DNA of 64,000 bases from Phycisphaerae bacterium (GTDB lineage Bacteria; Planctomycetota; Phycisphaerae; UBA1845; UTPLA1), in NCBI GenBank assembly GCA_019636475.1, contig JAHBXN010000001.1, positions 248,001 through 312,000 of the forward strand, read 5' to 3'. Positions 44,627 through 53,569 of this stretch are shown in pieces. The notes under the pieces were generated by a model. The model was not told the DNA's origin, did not search any database, and saw only the letters and a list, made by a program, of their open reading frames with translations. Position numbers and translations under genes: made by a program. How positions within the stretch are numbered: position 1 is the stretch's first letter; every line of letters begins with the position of its first letter.

Positions 44627-46357
44627 TTATACCGACCCGTTTTTTCCGCGTCGCGGGTGGCCCAGCACCCATCCCACGAAGACCGTCACAACCGTCCCCA
44701 CTGGAAAACCCCAGAACGGATGAGCATAGACCGGACTGCCGTCAATCCCCTTCCCGGCGGCCACATGATGCAGCACCAGAACCAGCACCGAGGTCAACGA
44801 GATGCACCCGACCCGGGACAGATCATCGCGAAAACGCCGAACCGCAAGCAACAGCGCCGACGAACATCCCAGCCACACCAGACCGTCCGACCAGGCGATA
44901 CGGAAATCGCCGATGATCCACGGAGTTGAATGCACCACCAGACCGAACACCGACAGTACCGACATCGCCACCGCCCAGACCAACCCCCGGTCATCCCTGT
45001 TCAGCGGCAGAAACGCCAGCAGAAAGATCCCCAGCAGCGGCCCATACGTGAAGGCCACCAGCCCAAGCACCAGTTCGATCACGCTTTCAAACTGGTTGCG
45101 AATCGGAATGCACGCCGTTGCCATCAGACACAACGTGACACCCCAGATTACAACAAGCGCCTTCGATAGCCCGATGTCACTCGGCGCACGACCTCGAATC
45201 AGCCCGATGCGACGAGCAACTTGTATCGCACGCTGCTTGAACGCGCTGACCGTCGTCTGCGACAGCGCGGCCAGCGCCGAATCCAGCGAGGAGATTGCCG
45301 CCGCCAGGATCGCAGCGACGATGATCGCGCGGATGCCATGAGGCATCTGACGCGCGATGAAATATGGAAGGATATTCGTCGCCTCTTTCGCCATCAACGC
45401 CGCCGCATCGGCCGGCAATGGATGATGCTGGTAGTACGCATAAATGGCGACACCAACGAGGAGCATCAGCAGCGCGATCAACTGCCCCGCACTGCTCACG
45501 ATAATCGCCAGCCTCGCTTGCGAGCGAGTCTTACAGCAGAACATTCGCTGAGCCATGACCTGATCCAGCCCAAGCGCGGCCAGATTCAGAAATGGCATCG
45601 CGATCAGGCCCGTCCAAAGTGTCAGTCCCAGCGTCAGATCCGCCCGCGTGTCCAGCAACCTCAGCTTCCCGGCGTCATTGGCGATTCGAACAACCTCATC
45701 CACGCCACCCTCCACCGCCGAGACGCTGTAGAAAAGTGCAGCCATCGCCCCGAGAATCAGAACGCCGAACTGAATCAAATCGGTCCAGATGACCGTCGTG
45801 ATGCCGCCCAGAAGAGTCCATCCGATCGCGACCACGCCGATGATCCAGATCGAAGCGATGAATTCAATCTGGGCGACGTTATGCAGAATAAAAGCCGCGA
45901 CATACACGCGCGCTCCCTGTCCCAGCACCCCCCCGACAAAGAACAACAGCGTCGTCATGGTCTTGACGCGCGGACCAAGTCGCGCGCCCATGTAGTCGTA
46001 TGGACTGTAAATCTCCTCGTCGAAATAGCGCGGCACGAAAAATAGGCCGATGATCACCCGCGCCAGGATCGCCCCCAGTCCCAGTTGAAGATAGGTCAGA
46101 TCACCCCCCGCCGCGAAACTCGTCGCCGGCACCGCGATAAACGTTGCGGCCGAGATCTCCGTGGCAATGATCGATCCGCAAATCGCCCACCACGGAAGCT
46201 TCCTCCCACCCAGGAAAAACTCCCGAATCGTGGTCTGCTTACCGGACAGTCGCGCGCCCAGCAGGGTCGTCAGCGCGAGGTAGCCCGCGATGACCAGCCA
46301 GTCTGTCCATCCGAATGCAGTCGTCGGCATCCCTTCCGAGAGCATCATGACCGGCAA
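44627..46357 (-). CDS. Sodium:solute symporter family protein
   Basis: 576 residues, about 13-14 membrane helices of the SSS (LeuT-fold) family. Helix 1 region is WTDWLVIAGYLALTTLLG, followed by FFLGGRKLPWWAICGSIIATEISAATFIAVP, the conserved sodium-binding segment, and GGITTVIWTDLIQFGVL. Late helices run to GWVLGHPRRG. First gene of an operon with ygeW and arcC (48 bases to ygeW). Substrate is unknown; a ureido or purine compound is inferred from its neighbours. Starts at residues 4, 5 and 10 are also possible. Confidence 0.85.
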   Translation of the reverse strand: MPVMMLSEGMPTTAFGWTDWLVIAGYLALTTLLGARLSGKQTTIREFFLGGRKLPWWAICGSIIATEISAATFIAVPATSFAAGGDLTYLQLGLGAILARVIIGLFFVPRYFDEEIYSPYDYMGARLGPRVKTMTTLLFFVGGVLGQGARVYVAAFILHNVAQIEFIASIWIIGVVAIGWTLLGGITTVIWTDLIQFGVLILGAMAALFYSVSAVEGGVDEVVRIANDAGKLRLLDTRADLTLGLTLWTGLIAMPFLNLAALGLDQVMAQRMFCCKTRSQARLAIIVSSAGQLIALLMLLVGVAIYAYYQHHPLPADAAALMAKEATNILPYFIARQMPHGIRAIIVAAILAAAISSLDSALAALSQTTVSAFKQRAIQVARRIGLIRGRAPSDIGLSKALVVIWGVTLCLMATACIPIRNQFESVIELVLGLVAFTYGPLLGIFLLAFLPLNRDDRGLVWAVAMSVLSVFGLVVHSTPWIIGDFRIAWSDGLVWLGCSSALLLAVRRFRDDLSRVGCISLTSVLVLVLHHVAAGKGIDGSPVYAHPFWGFPVGTVVTVFVGWVLGHPRRGKNGSV

Positions 46358-46483
46358 TATCGCGGAAACGAATCATATTGGCGAGCCGATAACCGTCTCG
46401 TCCGCCAACCTTTGAATCGATCAACCGGCCAAATGCCAACCGAAAGGGACAATCCCGCGACCGGCGTAAACGGTGACCTTTCG
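46358..46483. other. Start of the divergent region between symporter and pilM
   Basis: About 125 bases between the symporter start and the plus-strand promoter at 46484. It should contain the minus-strand promoter of the symporter-ygeW-arcC operon, which I could not place. No coding sequence is evident. Confidence 0.4.
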
Positions 46484-46512
46484 TTGACTGAACCGACGCT
46501 GGTCGCTACAGT
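46484..46512 (+). promoter_or_regulatory. Sigma-70-type promoter for the pilM operon
   Basis: TTGACT (46484-46489), 17 bases, TACAGT (46507-46512) point toward pilM. Transcription would start near 46519, leaving a leader of about 310 bases before the pilM ATG. Confidence 0.65.
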
Positions 46513-46518
46513 AAAACA

Positions 46519-46828
46519 GCTATAGGAACCGATCGCCGACGTCCGGCGGACCGCTGATTCGGCCTTGCCGATGGGGGTCCGTTCCTACCGACAAACCCAC
46601 CTTGGCCGATTGCAAACGCAAGCTCGAGGACGTCTGCAGCCGACTCCGACTCGACAGGATTGAATTCGGCTGTAGCGCAGCGAGCGGTATGACGCGGTCG
46701 CTGAAAGCGATGCAAGGTGCGAGGAACGATCACGAGAGCGCGACGCATGCATGCGCACCCCGACGTAGCGCCCGTTCAAGGTGCCACCTGACGGATGCGA
46801 CTCGCTTACGGTCACCCGGGAGATACAA
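46519..46828 (+). promoter_or_regulatory. Long structured leader of pilM
   Basis: The leader has no credible open frame. It shows CGGACC (46547-46552) pairing with GGTCCG (46576-46581), AGGAA (46524-46528) pairing with TTCCT (46582-46586) around it, and GGTGCG (46716-46721) pairing with CGCACC (46754-46759). A GGGAG ribosome-binding site is at 46818-46822. It could be a cis-regulatory RNA. I looked for a c-di-GMP GEMM core and did not find it. Confidence 0.4.
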
Positions 46829-49030
46829 ATGGCAGCCAGGCAACCTGTTTGGGGAATCGATGTCGGCCAGTGCTCACTCAAAGCGGTGAAGCTCCAGGCG
46901 GCCGGCGACAAAGTCGAACTGCTCGGCTTCGATCTCGTTGAGCATTCCCAGTTTCTTTCCTTGGCCGAATCCGACGCCGGAGACATTGTTCGCTCGACGA
47001 TCCGCACGTTCGCCGAACGAAACGATCTGTCCAATTGCCAGATCGTCGTTTCCGTGCCCGGCCAGCAGACGCTCACCCGCTTCACCAAAATGCCACCCGT
47101 GGACAAAAAGAAAATCCCCGACATGGTCCAGTACGAGGCCAGTCAGCAGATTCCCTTCGACATGGACGAAGTCGTCTGGGACTATCAGGTCATGACCGAG
47201 GGCGAGGCGGCGGAGTTCGAAGTCGGCATCTTCGCAATTCGAAAGGAACTGATCCGCAATTACCTGCAACAGTTCACCAGCCAGAAGGTCGAGCCGGTCA
47301 TGGTGCAGACCAGCCCCATGGCTTCCTACAACGCCGCAAGGTTTGAGCTGGATCTTCCCGAAGGCGAAACCTACGTCCTGCTCGACATGGGAGCTCTCGC
47401 CACCGATCTCATCGTCATGGAAGGTAAAAGAATCTGGGCCAGGCCCGTGCCGATCGGCGGCAATCGCTTCACCGAATCGCTCGTTTCGGCCTTCAAAGTC
47501 CCCTTCGCCAAGGCCGAAAAACTCAAGCGGACCGCTGCGACTTCAAAATACGCTCGCCAGATCTTTCAGGCGATGCGGCCTGTCTTCGCCGATCTCGTGT
47601 CCGAGGTCCAGCGTTCGATCGGATACTACACCTCGACGCATCGCGAGTCGCACATCACCCGAATCATCGGAATGGGAAACGCCTTCAAACTCCCGGGCCT
47701 GCAGAAATTCCTCCAGCAGAACGTGCAGATGAAGGTCGATAAGTTCCCCGGATTCTCAAGGATGGTGCCCGTCGCGAACCAGAAGCATGACGAGTTCGAG
47801 GAAAACCAGATGAGCCTCGGCGTCGCCTATGGACTCGCACTGCAGGGCCTCGACCTCGCTGCCGTCAACTCAAACCTGCTGCCGCTCGAGGTGCGACGTA
47901 CGCTCCTCTGGCAGAAGAAGCAGCCATGGTTCATCGGTGCGGCCGCCAGTCTGGCCGCGGCCGCCGGCATCATGTTCATCGGCAACGTCATGGCGTCAAG
48001 CGAAGTCCAGAGCGCACGCGGAGGCGTGGAGCCCGGACAGCTTCGGGCGGCGAATTTCAGCCAGGTCGATGCCGCAATGGCGGCACTGAACCCTTCCGGC
48101 ACGGCAACGCCCGTTCAGCGTGCGATGCAGGTCGCTGGCGCGGCCAAGTACCTCAAGTCCGAGTACGCCAAATACACCGGCGGCAGCAAGGAGGCCGGCA
48201 CGCTGGTCACCCTGGCCAAATTCCCCCAGAACAACGTCTTCGTGCCGCGTATCCTCGATGCCATCCACCGCGCTTTCGAGGAAGCCGTGCCCCCCGACAT
48301 CCGCAACACGAAATCGCCCGAAGATTACCTGCGTGTTGCAAGCCGGATCAAACGCGCGGAACGAAAGGAACTATGGGTCAGGCAGATTCAAATGCGCTAC
48401 TCCGATGACCCCGGACAGGAATTCCGCAACGCCTTCGGCGAATCGAAAACCGCGCGAGGAAAGCCTGGATGGGCCATTCTGGTCAACGGCATCACAACGG
48501 AACCCACCCCCGCGACCTGGATTGAAGAGAACCTCAAACGCATTCTCCTCGAGCTTGGTTGCGAACCCGGAAAAGGCTTCTATATCGACACCGTGACACT
48601 CAGCAAGGTCACCGAACGATCCAAGGATTCAAAGCTCGTATCCGAAGGTTCCGCATTCTCCGGAGCATCGGAAGGCGGCGGGGATGGCGGCGGGCGACGA
48701 GGCGGAGGCCCACCACGAGGCGGCGGGCGACCGGGAAGCGACGGCCGCGATGATCGACGAGACCTCAGCGGCGGCCCCATCGTCGGGGGGCCGTTCGGCG
48801 GCGGACCGTCCGGTCCGCGCGGAGGCAGTTCCGTTCGCGACGATCTGCGCAAACTTTCCGAGGAACTCGCCAAGAAGGATCCGCTGACAAAAGAGAGCAT
48901 CGATCGCGACTATGCCTTCGAGCTTCAGATCGTTGTACGTAAGGACGAGCCACCAAAGGATCGAATCCCCGAGAAATTCAAGGAGCCCAAGCCGGATACG
49001 GCCGGCGGTGGTACACCGCCGAAATCTTGA
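46829..49030 (+). CDS. pilM: PilM-like type IV pilus assembly ATPase-fold protein with long C-terminal extension
   Basis: 733 residues. Residues 1-350 are a PilM-type actin-like domain: VWGIDVGQCSLKAVKLQ (phosphate 1), VSVPGQQTLTRFTKMP near 85, VLLDMGALATDLIVM (phosphate 2) near 190, and GMGNAFKLPGLQKFL (adenosine region). Residues about 370-395 form a membrane helix (QPWFIGAAASLAAAAGIMFIG), unlike ordinary cytoplasmic PilM, followed by a large C-terminal part. A Gly/Arg-rich linker (about 610-670) precedes the tail. The domain may combine PilM with a PilN-like membrane-anchored region. RBS GGGAG is 6 bases upstream. It heads a three-gene operon. Confidence 0.8.
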   Translation: MAARQPVWGIDVGQCSLKAVKLQAAGDKVELLGFDLVEHSQFLSLAESDAGDIVRSTIRTFAERNDLSNCQIVVSVPGQQTLTRFTKMPPVDKKKIPDMVQYEASQQIPFDMDEVVWDYQVMTEGEAAEFEVGIFAIRKELIRNYLQQFTSQKVEPVMVQTSPMASYNAARFELDLPEGETYVLLDMGALATDLIVMEGKRIWARPVPIGGNRFTESLVSAFKVPFAKAEKLKRTAATSKYARQIFQAMRPVFADLVSEVQRSIGYYTSTHRESHITRIIGMGNAFKLPGLQKFLQQNVQMKVDKFPGFSRMVPVANQKHDEFEENQMSLGVAYGLALQGLDLAAVNSNLLPLEVRRTLLWQKKQPWFIGAAASLAAAAGIMFIGNVMASSEVQSARGGVEPGQLRAANFSQVDAAMAALNPSGTATPVQRAMQVAGAAKYLKSEYAKYTGGSKEAGTLVTLAKFPQNNVFVPRILDAIHRAFEEAVPPDIRNTKSPEDYLRVASRIKRAERKELWVRQIQMRYSDDPGQEFRNAFGESKTARGKPGWAILVNGITTEPTPATWIEENLKRILLELGCEPGKGFYIDTVTLSKVTERSKDSKLVSEGSAFSGASEGGGDGGGRRGGGPPRGGGRPGSDGRDDRRDLSGGPIVGGPFGGGPSGPRGGSSVRDDLRKLSEELAKKDPLTKESIDRDYAFELQIVVRKDEPPKDRIPEKFKEPKPDTAGGGTPPKS

Positions 49031-49143
49031 CGCGCGCCGGCCCGTCCCGGACGGAGCCATCTGAATTGCGAGTCGGGCTTGGACCAACACAGGGAAGCAG
49101 CCAACACAACCGCAGACGACACTGATCACCGGAGCCGTTGAAA

Positions 49144-50382
49144 ATGGACTTCGTTCGTAAGCACTGGATATACCTCACGCTCGGCGTTGTCGCCGTGGGC
49201 TCGATCGGTACCGCCGCATGGGCCTACCTGGCCGGCGATGCAATCATCGAAGAATTGTCGGAGCTTGACCGTCTTCGTGGAGAAGTCGAACGCGAAGGCA
49301 ATGGCGCACAGAACGCCTCCACGATCGAAGCGATGAAGACCAGGCAGGCCGCCCTCATTGCGGAGCAGGAGGCCGCATTGGCCGCCTCGCTCAACGCCCA
49401 GAAGTTCAATCATTACGAAAACCGGGAGCGACAGACGCTCGTGCCGGACGTGCTGCCCGAGCCAAGGAGCAACGGGGCTCGCATCGAGTTTCGCGATGCC
49501 TACCGCGCGGCATTCGCCGATCTTCGCCGCCGTCTCCGGGCTCGAGGACCGGCCACTTCGGCCGAGATCACCCGGCAGCAGGCAATGGAAGACGCCAAAA
49601 ACCAGCAATCCTCTTCGGACGAAAACCTCGGCCCGTGGCTGCCCAAACCGGAGAAGCCCAGCGACTCCGACGCAGTGCAGCCACAGCAGACCGATCGGAC
49701 GATCGCCGAAATCCTAAAGGCCTATCCGAAGGCCAAGGCTGCCGAAGTTGTGGCCCGTTCGATTTACATGTACTACGACAATCTGGCTTTCGCGCCGCAT
49801 GCCATGCTCGAATACTCCGAAACCCCTCCGGCCACCGACATCTGGCACGCACAGATGACACTCTGGATCGAGCAGGACTTTGCCTACGCCATGTCCAGCC
49901 TGAACGAAGCCCGGGCCGAATCACTGAAAAAGCAGAACCGTGCGTATGATTGCTGGGTCGCCAACATGCCCATCAAACGCATCAAGTACCTCGCCAGTGA
50001 ACCCTGGCTCGGACGCGGCGGCGGAATGAACGATTTGCTCAAGCTGCCGTTCGCCCAGTCGTTCACAGGCCACGCCAACGATTCAACCAAGTTCGTTGTC
50101 CCGCTTCAGATCCGGCTCATCATGGAGGAGGCCGCGATCTTCGATTTCCTCGATGAGATCTGCCGGGTCGGGTTCTACACGCCGATTCAGGTCGAATACC
50201 GCGCTGTGCCGGCCAACCCGCTGCAGGATGAATACATCTACGGCAATGCCCCCGTCATCGATGTAACAATCGACATCGAGGGCGTCTTCTTCCGAAAGGT
50301 CTTCGATACGTGGATCCCGAAGGACCTCGCGCCGATACTGTCTCGGCCAAAGGCGGAAGAAGAGCTGAATCAACGTCGATAG
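49144..50382 (+). CDS. Membrane-anchored protein of the pilM operon, gene 2 (no family recognised)
   Basis: 413 residues from ATG 49144. The first about 25 residues are a membrane segment (WIYLTLGVVAVGSIGTAAWAYL). A coiled coil of about 80 residues follows (IIEELSELDRLRGEVEREGN...), then a mainly alpha/beta extracytoplasmic domain. The layout resembles PilN/PilO-type inner-membrane proteins with a short cytoplasmic start, one helix and a coiled coil. By position between pilM and a third gene it likely fills a PilN/PilO-like role; I do not recognise a specific family. It is 113 bases after the pilM stop. Confidence 0.65.
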   Translation: MDFVRKHWIYLTLGVVAVGSIGTAAWAYLAGDAIIEELSELDRLRGEVEREGNGAQNASTIEAMKTRQAALIAEQEAALAASLNAQKFNHYENRERQTLVPDVLPEPRSNGARIEFRDAYRAAFADLRRRLRARGPATSAEITRQQAMEDAKNQQSSSDENLGPWLPKPEKPSDSDAVQPQQTDRTIAEILKAYPKAKAAEVVARSIYMYYDNLAFAPHAMLEYSETPPATDIWHAQMTLWIEQDFAYAMSSLNEARAESLKKQNRAYDCWVANMPIKRIKYLASEPWLGRGGGMNDLLKLPFAQSFTGHANDSTKFVVPLQIRLIMEEAAIFDFLDEICRVGFYTPIQVEYRAVPANPLQDEYIYGNAPVIDVTIDIEGVFFRKVFDTWIPKDLAPILSRPKAEEELNQRR

Positions 50383-50435
50383 TCCAAACACAAAACGCGC
50401 AACCACCCGCGACGAATTGACACCTGAGGTGATGG

Positions 50436-52109
50436 ATGGCGAAAAAAAACGTCGGCTTTGTGGACGAGCACATTGAAAAGGTCGTCGTCGGCCTTTGCGC
50501 GCTGTTCTTTATTGGCAGCCTCTATGTCGCTTTCTTCAGCGGCCGCTTCACGATCAACGAGAACAAGCCCGGAAAGCTGGCCGAGGCCGTCGGCGCGGCG
50601 GCCGAATCGACCGCTTCCGCCATCATGCGTAAACAGCCCGAACCGAAACAGGCCGCCGGAAACACCAAACCGGGCGCCACGGAAGACGCCGTCGAGTTGC
50701 TGAAACAGTGGTTCGGAGATCAGGCGCGCGGCCTCATCGCCATCGCCGGATTGAAGTCGCCGGCCGGCCGAACCCAGCCGTTTCCACCCTCCTTCGTCTC
50801 CACGACCGAGGTCGCGCCGGAGGATCGGCACCATCTCGCGCAGATGGTCGCGCCCGGTCTGCCGGTCGTCTCCACGGGACAGAGCATCTTTGAGTTTCCG
50901 GCACAGTTGCCGTCACTCAGTGAGTACACCCCCGGCCCGGTCAAGGACACCTTGCCGGCAACGAAACGCAACTGGGTCGCTGTCGCGGCACAGGTCGACC
51001 TGATTCAGCAGGACATCAACTTCAAAACAGAAAAATACCCGGACAACTCCTACCCCAGCATCGTCAAGGTGCATCTCGAACGATTCGATCAGAATGAACC
51101 CTGGCGCGGCTGGCAGACGGTCAACACCACGCTGCCATTCAAACCGATCGAGCGGCCGAACATCGTGAACCGGATCGACGACGGAATGAATCTCGAAGGT
51201 TTCTCCGAATTCAAGGAACTGATCGATCGTTCACAGGAAGTTATCGCGCGGCCGATGCTCAACGCTCGCACCGGCGGCGGTCGCCTCGATTACCCGGCTG
51301 TGCCCTACTTCCCGGATCCGCCGAAGTCGTCCGGCGAGGATCCCGCGGCCCGCGCCAAACGATGGCTCCAGTTGGCCCAGAAGGCAAAGGATGGCAAAAC
51401 GCCGTTCTCCGAAGAAGACGCGGATGCCGCGGCCATCCTGCTTCGAGCGGTGATCGGCACCGCCGGCGCCGCCGGTTCCGATGTCGACAAGGCCCGGTCG
51501 ATGCTGGCGGCCATCGTCAGCAGTGCCAAGGGTCAGCGCAAAGGCATCCTGTCTGATTCAACCATTCGCCCGCCGGAAAAGTTGATGCCGATTCTTGCGT
51601 ACGATCTGGATGTCGTGCCCGGACATACCTACCTTTACCGCACCCGCTATGAAGTCATTAACATTTTCGCCGGCAACGTCGGCGAATTGCTCGATCCGGC
51701 GGACGCAAGGAAGCTCACGATTTTCAGCGGATGGTCCCCTCCGAGCCGGCCGGTCACTGTCGAAAGCGACACCTACTTCTATCTGACACGGGCCGACGAC
51801 AAGAAAAACGAAGTGACCGTCACCGTCTTCAAACGAAAAGGAAAAGAGACACCCAGGGAATCCACCTTCAAAATCTCGATCGGCGATGAGATCGGAGGCG
51901 AGAAGAAAACGGGGGCAACCAAGACGGATTTCTCAACCGGCGCCGTCTGCATCGACATACAGTTCAATCGTAAACTCAACGATAAGAATGACGTGGTAAT
52001 GGTCTACGTCGACCTGAGCGACGGCAGCGTTCGAGAGAAATACCTCTCCGTTGATCGCAACGACAAGTTTCGCAAATCACTGACCAGCGACCGCACCGCG
52101 GGCCGCTAA
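50436..52109 (+). CDS. Membrane-anchored protein of the pilM operon, gene 3 (no family recognised)
   Basis: 557 residues. An N-terminal cytoplasmic stub is followed by a membrane helix at about residues 17-36 (VVVGLCALFFIGSLYVAFFS). The rest is a large extracytoplasmic domain with Pro-rich linkers and a repeated beta-type region; the C-terminal part (about 370-557) contains TFKISIGDEIGG. GAGGTGA precedes the ATG. It is 53 bases after gene 2 and ends the operon. Function unknown; a PilO/PilP-like adaptor is only a guess from context. Confidence 0.6.
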   Translation: MAKKNVGFVDEHIEKVVVGLCALFFIGSLYVAFFSGRFTINENKPGKLAEAVGAAAESTASAIMRKQPEPKQAAGNTKPGATEDAVELLKQWFGDQARGLIAIAGLKSPAGRTQPFPPSFVSTTEVAPEDRHHLAQMVAPGLPVVSTGQSIFEFPAQLPSLSEYTPGPVKDTLPATKRNWVAVAAQVDLIQQDINFKTEKYPDNSYPSIVKVHLERFDQNEPWRGWQTVNTTLPFKPIERPNIVNRIDDGMNLEGFSEFKELIDRSQEVIARPMLNARTGGGRLDYPAVPYFPDPPKSSGEDPAARAKRWLQLAQKAKDGKTPFSEEDADAAAILLRAVIGTAGAAGSDVDKARSMLAAIVSSAKGQRKGILSDSTIRPPEKLMPILAYDLDVVPGHTYLYRTRYEVINIFAGNVGELLDPADARKLTIFSGWSPPSRPVTVESDTYFYLTRADDKKNEVTVTVFKRKGKETPRESTFKISIGDEIGGEKKTGATKTDFSTGAVCIDIQFNRKLNDKNDVVMVYVDLSDGSVREKYLSVDRNDKFRKSLTSDRTAGR

Positions 52110-52210
52110 TAACGCAGACTGCGTTCCGGCTGCGGCCGCCCGCGTGTCGGCCTGACGTCAAACCATCCGCAGGGTTTGGCACATCGACCGCGCAATTAGG
52201 CTGATAAATA

Positions 52211-52249
52211 AAAACGGCGGTTCTCCGCTCAGAGGAAAACCGCCATTTC
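52211..52249 (-). terminator. Bidirectional terminator between pilM operon and sigma factor gene
   Basis: GGCGGTT (52216-52222) pairs with AACCGCC (52238-52244) around a GC-rich loop. On the minus strand the stem is followed by GTTTTTATTT, a strong U tract for the sigma gene. On the plus strand the tail is weaker (ATTTCAA), so it may also end the pilM operon. Confidence 0.72.
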
Positions 52250-52279
52250 AAATACTCAATTCGCGATCAGCGCTCTCGG

Positions 52280-53113
52280 TCAGATCAGGACCGGATCGTC
52301 TCGAATCGCACGCCGCAATTTGGCGATCGCTGACAACTGAATCTGCCGGACGCGCTCCTTGCTCACATGCATCCGGCGTCCGATGTCTTCCAGCGTCAGT
52401 CGCGGCTTGTCGTCGGCAAAGGGGAAGCGCCGAGCCAGCACGCTCTTCTCGACGTCCGTCAACTCCGCGTTATCCAACTGAAGAATCTGCCCCAGCCGTT
52501 CCGTGAAAAGGGCTTCCTGATCCGTTCGCATTGATTCGATCGCGTCACTCTTTTCGAACTCGACGTCGAACGGGCCGGCAATCCGGCTGCGACGCTTCGA
52601 GTCCATCAAGGCCGCGCGGGAAAATGCCCGAATGATCGCATTGCAGGCATACGTGCTGAAACGGTAGCCCCGCCAGGGATCAAACGTATCCGCCGCACGC
52701 AACAGCGCCATCATCCCTTCGCTCGTCATTTCGTCGCGGTCGAGCACTTCAAATCGTGTCCGGCCGATCATGTCGTAAACAAGACCGAGGTTCGCTTCGA
52801 TGATCCGCGTGCGGATCAGATTGTAACGCTGAACCCACACATTGAATTTTTGCCTCAGCCCCTTCGTCGGTCGCTTCGATGCCTGTTTGTAAAGCGTGCT
52901 CAGCTTGAATCCGCAGAAGTGCAACTGCTTGAAAAGGAGCACTTCGCCATCCGGCGTGAGGCGACCAGAGTCCCCGACGATCCCCGGCCAATCCGAAAAC
53001 AGCCGATCCTCGGTCGATGGTCGGCGAAGTTCCGCATTCATGATGTACGGCGGCGGAACCATCCAATCCTTCATCGCAGATCTTGCTGAGCTGGGCGTCG
53101 TTACACGTCGCAT
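52280..53113 (-). CDS. Sigma-70 family RNA polymerase sigma factor
   Basis: 277 residues from ATG 53113, chosen for an AAGGTG ribosome-binding site 8 bases upstream. Region 2 is IEANLGLVYDMIGR (about 110-125) and DPWRGYRFSTYACNAIIRAFSRA (about 155-180, the -10 recognition helix). Region 4 has LTLEDIGRRMHVSKERVRQIQLSAIAKLRRAIR near the C-terminus. Region 1.1 is absent. It is longer than an ECF factor and shorter than RpoD, so a group 2/3-type alternative sigma factor, often multicopy in planctomycetes. The upstream region carries a long inverted repeat. Confidence 0.9.
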   Translation of the reverse strand: MRRVTTPSSARSAMKDWMVPPPYIMNAELRRPSTEDRLFSDWPGIVGDSGRLTPDGEVLLFKQLHFCGFKLSTLYKQASKRPTKGLRQKFNVWVQRYNLIRTRIIEANLGLVYDMIGRTRFEVLDRDEMTSEGMMALLRAADTFDPWRGYRFSTYACNAIIRAFSRAALMDSKRRSRIAGPFDVEFEKSDAIESMRTDQEALFTERLGQILQLDNAELTDVEKSVLARRFPFADDKPRLTLEDIGRRMHVSKERVRQIQLSAIAKLRRAIRDDPVLI

Positions 53114-53569
53114 CACGCACTCACCTTTCCGGCGCCAGTAGGTGGCGGCCACGTCGAACGACCGTCCGTAAACGACAACTGGCCAATCGACCTTTCTAAT
53201 TACTACTTCTCTTGGACGTTTACGGTTCCCGGGCGTTACTTGGAATTCGCCTCATTTTGATACGAATTAAATTCCCAACATCCCGGTCCGTTCTTGCCAT
53301 CCATTACCAGACACCGTTCATCGAGTTAAAGTGGTAGTTTCATCCAGCGCCTTGATACATATGATAACGGACTTTCGGCGCAGATCTCACTCAAAAGAAC
53401 GTTTTTTCGTTCAGGATTTTCCTGAGTCCAACGGATTTCGTGGACCCATTCTGCCCGCATTTTGAAGCGGTCGATCTGCAAACTGCTTATATTAAATAAC
53501 TTGCGCGCCGCTCGCGAAGTGCGCGACGCCGAAAGTGCCCAGAACGACTCGTTCCCGTGGACGAGAAAA
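53114..53569. other. AT-richer region upstream of the sigma factor gene
   Basis: About 455 bases without a convincing gene. CCGTAAACG (53166-53174) is a perfect inverted repeat of CGTTTACGG (53217-53225) with 42 bases between, in the leader of the minus-strand sigma gene. The rest is AT-rich with runs like ATTAAATTCCC. A minus-strand open frame over 53326-53748 overlaps the lipoprotein gene in another frame and is not believed. Confidence 0.5.

Noticed and set aside
46590-46700. Possible c-di-GMP (GEMM) riboswitch in the pilM leader
   Set aside because: GCAAAC-like text is present, but no GNRA-closed first stem or GACGCAAAGCC-type core could be lined up.
48650-48840. Repeat-rich (GGC/GGA) stretch inside pilM
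   Set aside because: It is a coding Gly/Arg-rich linker with imperfect repeats in frame, not a separate repeat element.
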